NCBI RefSeq assembly: GCF_000723165.1
Contig: NZ_HG322949.1
Location: 3,942,037-4,006,036 of the forward strand
Direction: 5' to 3'
Source: Janthinobacterium agaricidamnosum NBRC 102515 = DSM 9628
Lineage (GTDB): Bacteria > Pseudomonadota > Gammaproteobacteria > Burkholderiales > Burkholderiaceae_D
DNA length: 64,000 nt
The notes under the pieces are model-generated. The model made no database searches. It saw only the letters and a program-made list of their open reading frames with translations, and was not told the origin of the DNA. Position numbers and translations under genes: made by a program. Below are positions 33,798 to 40,635 of this stretch, in pieces (position 1 is the stretch's first letter; the number at the start of each line of letters is the position of its first letter).

Positions 33798-35621
33798 ATG
33801 AATCAACTGCCGCTGCTCGACATCGATGCCACCAGCACGCCCGCCTTGCCTGGACTCGACGCCACGGGACCGGCGGCGCCCGCCGTGAACCCGGACCAGC
33901 CGCGCGCCATTGCGGTGCTCGACAAGGTCCGCAAACTGGTGCAGGACAAGACCCGTTTCGCGCCGGAAGATATCCAGGCGATCGCGGAAACCGATACGCT
34001 TCAAGACTACACCTTGCTGGCCAGCTACAGCCTGGAAGCGCATTTCGAAAGCCGCGTCATCAATGGTTTTTTCGACCGTGGCGCGGCCGACCGATCCTGC
34101 GATTACGCCGAGGAAGTCGAGGCGGCGGCCCGGGCCTTGAGCAAGCCGCGCCTGTTATTGGCCGCCAACAGCATGGAAAGCCATTTGCGTGCGCTGGACA
34201 CCCCGCACGATGAAATCCAGGCCGGCCTGTACTTGCCGCACGCCGGCAAGCACTGGCACCTGGACACTTGCGGCGGCTGCGGCGGCGACGGCAGCAGCAC
34301 TTGCCACCACTGCCGCGGCCGCAAATCCGAAACCTGCGACGCCTGCCAGGGCGGGCGCAGCGTCCTATGCAGCGCCTACAATTGTTGCGGCACCGGCAAG
34401 ATCAATTGCCCGGCCTGCGGCGGCAGCGGCCAGGCACACGAATCGGCCAGCGAATACGTGACCGAACAAGTGCCGGTGGTGACCTACCAAAACGGCAGCG
34501 CGCACACGACTTACCGCAAGGAATCGCGGATGGTCCATGGCACCCGGCAAGTCCATTGCCATTCCTGCTCCCATGGCAAGATCACTTGTCATACTTGCTC
34601 AGGCTCCGGCAACATCCATTGCGTCACTTGCAATGCATCCGGCAATATCACATGCCGCACTTGCAGCGGCCGCGGCGATATCACCTGCGGCCCGTGCAAA
34701 GGTTCCGGCAAACGCGGCACGGCCGCCTGGGTCGATGTCTACGCCACGCCGGCCTACAGCGTGGCATTGCCGGAACAGGCCGATGACGACAGCCGCGCAA
34801 TTGTCGACAAGCACGATCCGCATGCCATCGCCGCGCTGTCCCAGTCACTCACGCTCGGCAAGATCGCGCTGGACGATCCCGCCTTCCCGCAGCGCATCGA
34901 TGCGCGCTACCAGGGCAAGCTGCGCATCGTGCGGCTGCAGGCATCGTGCAATGGCGCCAGCCACCACATCGTCGCGTATGGCGCGGACCTGCGCTGGCTG
35001 AGCTTGGACGATATCGTCGAAAAGCTGCTGCAGGGAGACTTGCAAGCGCTCGGCAATGCGCTGAACCATAGCGCCGACGGCGGTTTTTTTGCCTCCGACA
35101 TCGACCGCCTGCTGCTGCCGCTGCGCGACGTCGCCGCGTCCGAACTGAATGGCGAGGTGATCGAATCGGTGCTCGACGGCGTAGCGGCGCACGCCCATCC
35201 CGACGTGGTGTCGCCGGAATACGCGCAGCAGTTGCGCAGCTGCATGCTGGGCGCGCTGCGCCACATCTACACCCGGCTGGCCAAGCAGTTCTGGTGGAAG
35301 AATGCACTGGCCGCGCTGGCCGTGGCGCTGCTCGCCTTCCTGTTCAGCGGCGCGCTGCCGGCGGCCGTGGCCGGCGTGCTGGCGGCCGGCGCCGGCTTGC
35401 CGGTATTCGGCAGACGGGTGCGCGGCGTGCTGACCGGCGCGCTCGGCAGCCGGCGCCAGGTCGACCGCGCCATCGCGATTGCCGGCAAGGGAAAACGCAA
35501 CCGCCTGGCCCACGCGCTGGTGCTGGGACCGGCGATTGCCGCCGTGCTGGCGGCCGGCCACCTGCTGCCCGAGCGCGGCCCGTTCGCGCCGGCCAAGGCG
35601 GCGACAAACATCATCCGCTAA
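33798..35621 (+). CDS. Cysteine-rich DnaJ-type zinc-finger membrane protein, function unknown
   Basis: A 607-residue protein. Residues 1-157 are helical and acidic with no known domain. Residues of about 158-305 hold ten CxxC-type units: TCGGCGGDG, TCHHCRGRK, TCDACQGGR, LCSAYNCCGTG, NCPACGGSG, HCHSCSHGK, TCHTCSGSG, HCVTCNASG, TCRTCSGRG and TCGPCKGSG. They follow the CxxCxGxG pattern of the DnaJ zinc domain, but no J domain is present. Residues near 495-540 and 570-585 are hydrophobic and probably membrane segments. It stands alone, 178 bp after the AraC gene. A zinc-dependent chaperone or redox role is inference; the function is open. Confidence 0.75.
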   Translation: MNQLPLLDIDATSTPALPGLDATGPAAPAVNPDQPRAIAVLDKVRKLVQDKTRFAPEDIQAIAETDTLQDYTLLASYSLEAHFESRVINGFFDRGAADRSCDYAEEVEAAARALSKPRLLLAANSMESHLRALDTPHDEIQAGLYLPHAGKHWHLDTCGGCGGDGSSTCHHCRGRKSETCDACQGGRSVLCSAYNCCGTGKINCPACGGSGQAHESASEYVTEQVPVVTYQNGSAHTTYRKESRMVHGTRQVHCHSCSHGKITCHTCSGSGNIHCVTCNASGNITCRTCSGRGDITCGPCKGSGKRGTAAWVDVYATPAYSVALPEQADDDSRAIVDKHDPHAIAALSQSLTLGKIALDDPAFPQRIDARYQGKLRIVRLQASCNGASHHIVAYGADLRWLSLDDIVEKLLQGDLQALGNALNHSADGGFFASDIDRLLLPLRDVAASELNGEVIESVLDGVAAHAHPDVVSPEYAQQLRSCMLGALRHIYTRLAKQFWWKNALAALAVALLAFLFSGALPAAVAGVLAAGAGLPVFGRRVRGVLTGALGSRRQVDRAIAIAGKGKRNRLAHALVLGPAIAAVLAAGHLLPERGPFAPAKAATNIIR

Positions 35622-35644
35622 GCGCGCCGGCCGGCGCGCCAACA

Positions 35645-36271
35645 TCAACGCGCCAATGGATTCGGCGTCGGTGCGGCGATCCTGGTCAACAGATTACGGT
35701 CGATATGGTGAAACGGCTCATCCTTGCCGCGAATTTGCATCACCGTATCTTCTTCATATTGCCAGGTGCCATCGGCGTGGATATCGACCTTGATGCGGTA
35801 TTCGGTGGTGGTGAACGCATGTTCCAGGAACGGGTTCGAGCAAATGCCGTAACTGGTCGATTCGCGTTGTGCCACCAGCTCGAAACTGGTCGCGTCCGGC
35901 GCCGCGATGCAGGACGCCATGGCGATCTGGCCGCGCGGTATCGCCAGCGTCTGGATGATGGCGCCGGTGGCCGGCTCCCACAGCCAGTAGCCGACTTGTT
36001 CATGGTAAGTCTTGAGCTGGTCCGGCTTGGTGATGTGTATGTAATAGCGCAAGCCGTAAAACAGTTGCGGGCCATTGGTCACCGGATCGATCGGCTGCAA
36101 TTCGATGCGTTCGACAAACGCCTGCTTGCGCGGGCCGTCGGCTTTCGGCTTGACGTCGAGGCCGCGCGTGCCGGTCCAGATGCCGGCCATGCCGGTCAGC
36201 GGGCCAAGGTTGGCCAGGGTATCGACATCGACTGACGGTTCGGTATAAATATCTTCGGAAAATTCGCTCAT
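35645..36271 (-). CDS. Heme-binding beta-barrel (FABP/nitrobindin-like) protein
   Basis: A 208-residue protein of the THAP4/nitrobindin-like beta-barrel family. The signature GIWTGTRG near residue 31 is followed by beta strands (RKQAFVERIELQPIDPVT, GLRYYIHI, QVGYWLWEPATGAIIQTLAI) and a late EHAFTTTEYRIKV segment. A conserved C-terminal His (FHHIDRNLLTRI) is the likely heme ligand. It is cytoplasmic, with no signal peptide. It ends a minus-strand run with alkB, map and tetR. The ligand and purpose are not proven. Confidence 0.8.
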   Translation of the reverse strand: MSEFSEDIYTEPSVDVDTLANLGPLTGMAGIWTGTRGLDVKPKADGPRKQAFVERIELQPIDPVTNGPQLFYGLRYYIHITKPDQLKTYHEQVGYWLWEPATGAIIQTLAIPRGQIAMASCIAAPDATSFELVAQRESTSYGICSNPFLEHAFTTTEYRIKVDIHADGTWQYEEDTVMQIRGKDEPFHHIDRNLLTRIAAPTPNPLAR

Positions 36272-36321
36272 GCGGGGCTCAGGGTGGTGGGAAGCAAAGG
36301 TGCTCCCCGAATTGTAGAACC

Positions 36322-36978
36322 TCAGCCCGCTTTGCGGAAAGTGAAATTGATGCGGCTGTCGCCGGTCAGCGCATGCCTCTCTTCCTTAATCGGCAAGATG
36401 CCGTGATAACGCAGGCGGTCCGGGCCGCCCCACACCACCACGTCGCCATGGAACAGCGGCACCTTGAGCGTCTTGTCGCTGCGCGCGAAACCGCCGAACA
36501 GGAACATTGCCGGGATGCCGAGCGACACCGAGACGATCGGTGCGTTGAAATCGTGTTCGTCCTTGTCCTGGTGCAGCGTCATTTTGGCGCCCGCTCCGTA
36601 GCGGTTGATCAGGCAGGCGTCCGGCGTGAAAGCGGCGAAACCGGCCTCCGCCGCCGCCGCTTGCGCCAGTTCCAGGAACAGCGCCGGCATGGCCGGCCAC
36701 GGCTGGCCGGATGCGGGATCGGTGCTGCTGTAGCGGTAGCCGCGCCGGTCGCTGGTCCAGCCCAGCGCACCGCAATTGGTCAGCGCCACCGACATGCGGA
36801 AACCGCCCGGCGTGACCATGTGGCGCAACGGCGCCGCCGCGACGATCTCGTCGATGGCCGGCATCAGCCGCGCCGCATACGGCGCCGCGAAAGCGCGCAG
36901 CACGTACGCCGCCTCGCTCAGCGGCTCACGCGCGGGCGGCGCCGCTTCCTCGGAAAAATCGAACAAGTCGTAATTCAT
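36322..36978 (-). CDS. alkB: DNA oxidative demethylase AlkB
   Basis: A 218-residue Fe(II)/2-oxoglutarate dioxygenase that repairs 1-methyladenine and 3-methylcytosine. The metal site is HQDKDEHDF (His-x-Asp) and the second His in DRLRYHGILP; the 2-oxoglutarate arginines are in RINFTFR. The nucleotide-binding segment SVALTNCGALGW is present. It lies 25 bp downstream of map and 50 bp upstream of the beta-barrel gene on the same strand, so co-transcription is likely. Confidence 0.95.
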   Translation of the reverse strand: MNYDLFDFSEEAAPPAREPLSEAAYVLRAFAAPYAARLMPAIDEIVAAAPLRHMVTPGGFRMSVALTNCGALGWTSDRRGYRYSSTDPASGQPWPAMPALFLELAQAAAAEAGFAAFTPDACLINRYGAGAKMTLHQDKDEHDFNAPIVSVSLGIPAMFLFGGFARSDKTLKVPLFHGDVVVWGGPDRLRYHGILPIKEERHALTGDSRINFTFRKAG

Positions 36979-37003
36979 CGGCCTGGCAGGCAGAACAAAC
37001 CAA

Positions 37004-37810
37004 TCAGGCGGCGACGGCTTGCGGCAAGGCCGACAAGGTGAAAATCTCGAAGCCCGTTTCGGTCACCGCGATCGAGTGCTCGAATTGCGCCGACAGCGAG
37101 CGGTCCTTGGTCACCGTGGTCCATTTGTCGGGCAGGACCTTGACCTGGAAACTGCCGGCGTTCAGCATCGGCTCGATGGTGAAGATCATGCCCGGTTCCA
37201 GCACGATGCCGGTGCCGGCGCGGCCGTAATGCAGCACTTGCGGCGCGTCGTGGAACACCTTGCCCAGGCCGTGGCCGCAAAAATCGCGCACCGATGAAAA
37301 ACCCTGCGCGCGCGCCACCGCCTCGATCGCCGCGCCGACGTCGCCCAGCGTGGCGCCGGGACGCACCGTGTTAATCCCGGTCATCATCGCTTGATAGGCG
37401 GTCCTGACCAGCCGCGCGGCCAGGATCGAGACCTCGCCCACTTGAAAGGTGCGGCTGGTGTCGCCGTGCCAGTCATTGAATTTCGGCGTCACGTCGATGT
37501 TGACGATGTCACCGTTTTTCAGGATCTTGGTATCGGACGGAATGCCATGCGTGACCACGTGATTGACCGAGATGCAGCTGGCGTGCTTGTAGCCGTGGTA
37601 GTCGATGGTGGCCGGGATGCTGCCGGCGGCGCGCATGAATTCTTCGCACAGCTGGTCCAGCCTGGCGGTCGAGACGCCGGCCTTGACGTACGGCGTGATG
37701 TAGTCGAGCGTGTCAGCGGCGATGCGGCCGGCGGCGCGCATGCCGATAAAACCTTCTTCATCGTGCAGCGGGATTTTCTTGCCGTGGTCGAGCTGGGTGG
37801 AATAGCGCAT
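37004..37810 (-). CDS. map: Methionine aminopeptidase, type I
   Basis: A 268-residue enzyme that removes the starter Met from new proteins. The five metal ligands are visible: NIDVTPKFNDWHGDTSRTF (two Asp), CGHGLGKVFHDAPQV (His), EPGMIFTIEPML (Glu) and EHSIAVTETGFE (Glu). There is no N-terminal zinc-finger extension. It is probably a second Map of the genome, since it is not next to rpsB. It lies between the TetR gene and alkB with short gaps. Confidence 0.95.
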   Translation of the reverse strand: MRYSTQLDHGKKIPLHDEEGFIGMRAAGRIAADTLDYITPYVKAGVSTARLDQLCEEFMRAAGSIPATIDYHGYKHASCISVNHVVTHGIPSDTKILKNGDIVNIDVTPKFNDWHGDTSRTFQVGEVSILAARLVRTAYQAMMTGINTVRPGATLGDVGAAIEAVARAQGFSSVRDFCGHGLGKVFHDAPQVLHYGRAGTGIVLEPGMIFTIEPMLNAGSFQVKVLPDKWTTVTKDRSLSAQFEHSIAVTETGFEIFTLSALPQAVAA

Positions 37811-37832
37811 AGATATATTTTCAGTGAGAAAT

Positions 37833-38429
37833 TCAGTGAGGAGTTCGGGTGGCCCAGCCGCATACCGCGTCGTGCGAGGCGCGCAGCATGGCGTCGGCGC
37901 TGGCCGGTATCGGCTGGTTCTGGGTCAGGTAAGGCTTGACGATGGCCACCGGCGCGTCGACCAATACAAAGCGCAGCATGCTGCCGGTGTGCGCGGCCTG
38001 GCCCGGCATCGCGGCCACGCAGCGCTCGAAACAGGCGTCGAGTTCGGCCTGCTCGGCTTCCAGCGCGGCCGTCAATTCGGCGCTCAGCGCGCCGTTGAAA
38101 TCGGGGCTGTCTTCGCATTGCAGCAGGAAGCGCGCATACACCGGCTTGCGCCGGCACCAGTCCAGCAAGCCATGCACGCCGGCCCAGGTATCGCCGTCGC
38201 CGCGCGCCCACAGGCTGGCCACTTCGCTGCGGAAGTCGGCCTTGACGCGCAGCCACGCGCGCGCCAGGATCGCGCCGCGCGAATCGAAGCGGTGATACAC
38301 CGAACCGATCGGCGCGCCGGCCTTGACCGCGATGGCGGACATCGACACCGCCGCGAAACCGCACTGGGCGGCGATCTCGATGGCGCTGTCGATAAAGTTG
38401 TTTTCGTTGAATTTGGCAAGTCTGACCAT
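37833..38429 (-). CDS. TetR/AcrR-family regulator, probably autoregulated
   Basis: A 198-residue repressor with the N-terminal helix-turn-helix FIDSAIEIAAQCGFAAVSMS, AIAVKAGAPIGSVYHRFDSR. The C-terminal domain is Ala-rich and gives no effector clue. A perfect 13-bp-arm palindrome overlaps both its promoter and its start codon, so self-repression is very likely. The predicted transcription start falls on or next to the ATG, suggesting a leaderless mRNA. map, alkB and the beta-barrel gene follow with gaps of 22, 25 and 50 bp and may be in the same transcript. Confidence 0.9.
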   Translation of the reverse strand: MVRLAKFNENNFIDSAIEIAAQCGFAAVSMSAIAVKAGAPIGSVYHRFDSRGAILARAWLRVKADFRSEVASLWARGDGDTWAGVHGLLDWCRRKPVYARFLLQCEDSPDFNGALSAELTAALEAEQAELDACFERCVAAMPGQAAHTGSMLRFVLVDAPVAIVKPYLTQNQPIPASADAMLRASHDAVCGWATRTPH

Positions 38430-38464
38430 GCAAATAGAATACAGATTCTATTTGCATCCGTCAA
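38428..38464 (-). promoter_or_regulatory. Promoter and palindromic operator of the TetR gene
   Basis: On the minus strand TTGACG (38464-38459) and TATTCT (38441-38436) are 17 bp apart. The inverted repeat ATGCAAATAGAAT at 38428-38440 and its exact complement at 38445-38457, with spacer ACAG, covers the -10, the spacer and the first bases of the gene. A start 7 nt after the -10 would be at 38429, the A of the ATG. Confidence 0.8.
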
Positions 38465-38561
38465 GCAGCTACAAGCGGCATGGCGACTTCGCGGCGATGC
38501 GGCCCACAAAACCCTTGGCTGCCTTACAATGACATGCACGAACCCTCACAGGAGTTATCGA

Positions 38562-40076
38562 TTGCATACGCCACCTTTCATCGCCTCCACCCGTTACGAC
38601 GATCCGCGCCTCGCGCTTGAACAGGTACAAGCAATCTACCGGAGCAGCATCGACCACCTGCGCGACGCCTTGCAGCGTTTTGTCGGCGGCGAAAATCCGA
38701 ACGGCCGGGTACGCGCCTGCTACCCCTTCGTGCGGATCCAGACCGACACCGTGGCGCGCGCCGATTCGCCGCTGGCTTACGGCTTCGTGGCCGGCCCCGG
38801 CGTGTTTGAAACCACGCTGACCCGGCCCGACCTGTTCGCCGATTATTATCTCGAACAATTCACGCTGCTGCTGAAGAACCACAACCGCGAACAAAAAGTA
38901 ATGCTGGAAATCGGCGTCAGCGCGCAGCCGATTCCGGTGCATTTTTCATTCGCCGAACACGACCATATCGAAGGCAGCATGACGGCCGAGCGGCGCATGG
39001 CGATGCGCGACATGTTCGACTTGCCGGACCTGTCGGCGATGGACGACGGCATCGCCAACGGCACCCACGAACTGGCGGCCGGCGAAGCGCAGCCGCTGGC
39101 GTTGTTCACCGGCCCGCGCGTCGATTACTCGCTGCAGCGGCTGCGCCATTACAGCGGCACCGGGCCGCGGCACTTCCAGAACTTCGTGCTGTTCACCAAC
39201 TACCAGTTCTACATCGATGAATTCGTGCGCCTCGGCCATGAAATGATGAACCGTCCGGCCGATCCGCTGGCGGCCAGCGAAGACGACGACTATATCGCCT
39301 TCATCGAACCGGGCAACGTCGTCACGCGGCGCATCGGCCACACCGCCGAAGCCGACGACGCGCTGGGCGTGGCGCCGCCGCGGCTGCCGCAAATGCCGGC
39401 CTACCACCTGGTGCGCGCCAACGGCAGCGGCATCACCATGGTCAATATCGGCGTCGGTCCCGCCAACGCCAAGACCATCACCGACCACATCGCCGTGCTG
39501 CGTCCGCACGCCTGGCTGATGCTGGGCCATTGCGCCGGGCTGCGCACCACCCAGAGCCTGGGCGACTACGTGCTGGCGCATGCGTATGTGCGCGAAGACC
39601 ATGTGCTGGACGAAGACTTGCCGCTGTGGGTGCCGATCCCGCCGCTGGCCGAAGTGCAGCTGGCGCTGGAAGCGGCGGTGGCCGAAATCACCCAGCTGAC
39701 CGGCTACGACCTGAAGCACATCATGCGTACCGGCACCGTGGCCAGCACCGACAACCGCAACTGGGAATTGCTGCCGCAGCGCACGCCGGAACGCCGCTTC
39801 AGCCAAAGCCGCGCGATCGCGCTGGACATGGAAAGCGCGACCATCGCCGCCAACGGCTTCCGCTTCCGCGTGCCGTACGGCACCTTGCTGTGCGTCAGCG
39901 ACAAACCGCTGCATGGCGAAATCAAGCTGCCGGGCATGGCCAATCACTTTTACCGCGAACGGGTCGACCAGCATCTGCGGATCGGCATCCGCGCGGTGGA
40001 ACTGCTGCGCCGCCAGGGAGTCGACAAGCTGCACAGCCGCAAACTGCGCAGTTTCGCCGAAGTCGCGTTCCAATAA
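38562..40076 (+). CDS. amn: AMP nucleosidase
   Basis: A 504-residue enzyme that splits AMP to adenine and ribose 5-phosphate. The N-terminal Amn-specific domain (about 1-190, DHLRDALQRFVGGENPNGRV) is followed by a phosphorylase-type domain with NIGVGPANAKTITDHIAVLR, GHCAGLRTTQSLGDYVLAHA and ALDMESATIAANGFRFRVPYG. No ATG suits the start. TTG at 38562 follows ACAGGAG with 7-nt spacing and gives LHTPPFIASTRYDDPRLALE (read as Met), so it is preferred. The open frame continues upstream antisense to the TetR gene but is not coding. Length is a little above the 484 residues of E. coli Amn. Confidence 0.93.
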   Translation: MHTPPFIASTRYDDPRLALEQVQAIYRSSIDHLRDALQRFVGGENPNGRVRACYPFVRIQTDTVARADSPLAYGFVAGPGVFETTLTRPDLFADYYLEQFTLLLKNHNREQKVMLEIGVSAQPIPVHFSFAEHDHIEGSMTAERRMAMRDMFDLPDLSAMDDGIANGTHELAAGEAQPLALFTGPRVDYSLQRLRHYSGTGPRHFQNFVLFTNYQFYIDEFVRLGHEMMNRPADPLAASEDDDYIAFIEPGNVVTRRIGHTAEADDALGVAPPRLPQMPAYHLVRANGSGITMVNIGVGPANAKTITDHIAVLRPHAWLMLGHCAGLRTTQSLGDYVLAHAYVREDHVLDEDLPLWVPIPPLAEVQLALEAAVAEITQLTGYDLKHIMRTGTVASTDNRNWELLPQRTPERRFSQSRAIALDMESATIAANGFRFRVPYGTLLCVSDKPLHGEIKLPGMANHFYRERVDQHLRIGIRAVELLRRQGVDKLHSRKLRSFAEVAFQ

Positions 40077-40081
40077 GAAAA

Positions 40082-40141
40082 ACCGGAGACAGGTCACGTT
40101 TTCCGGGCAATATTGCCCGGAAAACGTGGCCTGTCCCCGGT
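40082..40141. repeat. REP-like 60-bp palindrome
   Basis: Two 30-bp arms (40082-40111 and 40112-40141) are complementary with two mismatches and no loop: the left arm begins ACCGGAGACAGG and the centre reads GGGCAATATTGCCC. It fills the gap between the convergent amn and DUF1854 genes. No T-run follows on either strand. It could act as a bidirectional terminator or be a dispersed REP-type element of this genome. Confidence 0.65.
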
Positions 40142-40162
40142 ATCAGCCTGGGCTGCCAGCTA

Positions 40163-40633
40163 TTACAAGAAACGGTCGAGTATCTTGCGGCTGTGCTTGT
40201 CGATGCCGAACATGTCGCGCACCAGGAAGTGGATGCCATGGCTGTCGGCCACCAGCAGCGACGCCGCGCCGATGCGGCGGATGTCCTCTTCGCCCTTCAG
40301 CACGAATCCGGTGTCGCCACGGTCGGTCCTGACCTGCCAGGTGCACGGCGTCGCATAGCTGCTGACGCTCGCGATATGCAGGATCTCGGGCATGAATTCG
40401 CGCCCTTCCAATTCTTCCGTCACCAAGCTCCGTATCGCTTCCGGCAAGTCGGCGATGTCGTCGATCCACGCCACTTCGCGGCCGTCTTGCAGCACCAGCG
40501 AAATGCCCTGGTCCGGCGCCTGGATCGGGAAGGCACGCACCGGCGCCACGCCTTCATGCAGCTGGCCGTCTTCGGCCGTCAAGATCAGTTTGCCGTAGCT
40601 GTTGCGGGTCAGTTGAAACAATGTCGTCGCCAT
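40163..40633 (-). CDS. DUF1854 protein of the cyanophycin locus
   Basis: A 156-residue cytoplasmic protein. The body matches DUF1854: ARLTR-like start FQLTRNSYGKLILT, then APDQGISLVLQDGREVAWID, EELEGREFMPEILHIASVSS and a C-terminal DRGDTGFVLKGEEDIRRI. It begins 2 bp after the ABC transporter stop on the same strand. DUF1854 genes recur beside cyanophycin synthetases and this ABC type in betaproteobacteria, but the biochemical role is not established. It has no catalytic motif that I can recognise. Confidence 0.85.
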   Translation of the reverse strand: MATTLFQLTRNSYGKLILTAEDGQLHEGVAPVRAFPIQAPDQGISLVLQDGREVAWIDDIADLPEAIRSLVTEELEGREFMPEILHIASVSSYATPCTWQVRTDRGDTGFVLKGEEDIRRIGAASLLVADSHGIHFLVRDMFGIDKHSRKILDRFL

Positions 40634-40635
40634 CT

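Noticed and set aside
34268..34720. The cysteine-rich region as a ferredoxin or a tandem repeat array
   Set aside because: The spacing follows CxxCxGxG DnaJ-type zinc units, and the surrounding sequence is not ferredoxin-like; the units differ from each other and are not DNA repeats.
37824..38561. In-frame extension upstream of amn
   Set aside because: It crosses the TetR promoter and is antisense to the TetR gene; the TTG at 38562 has a good ribosome site and the correct family N-terminus.
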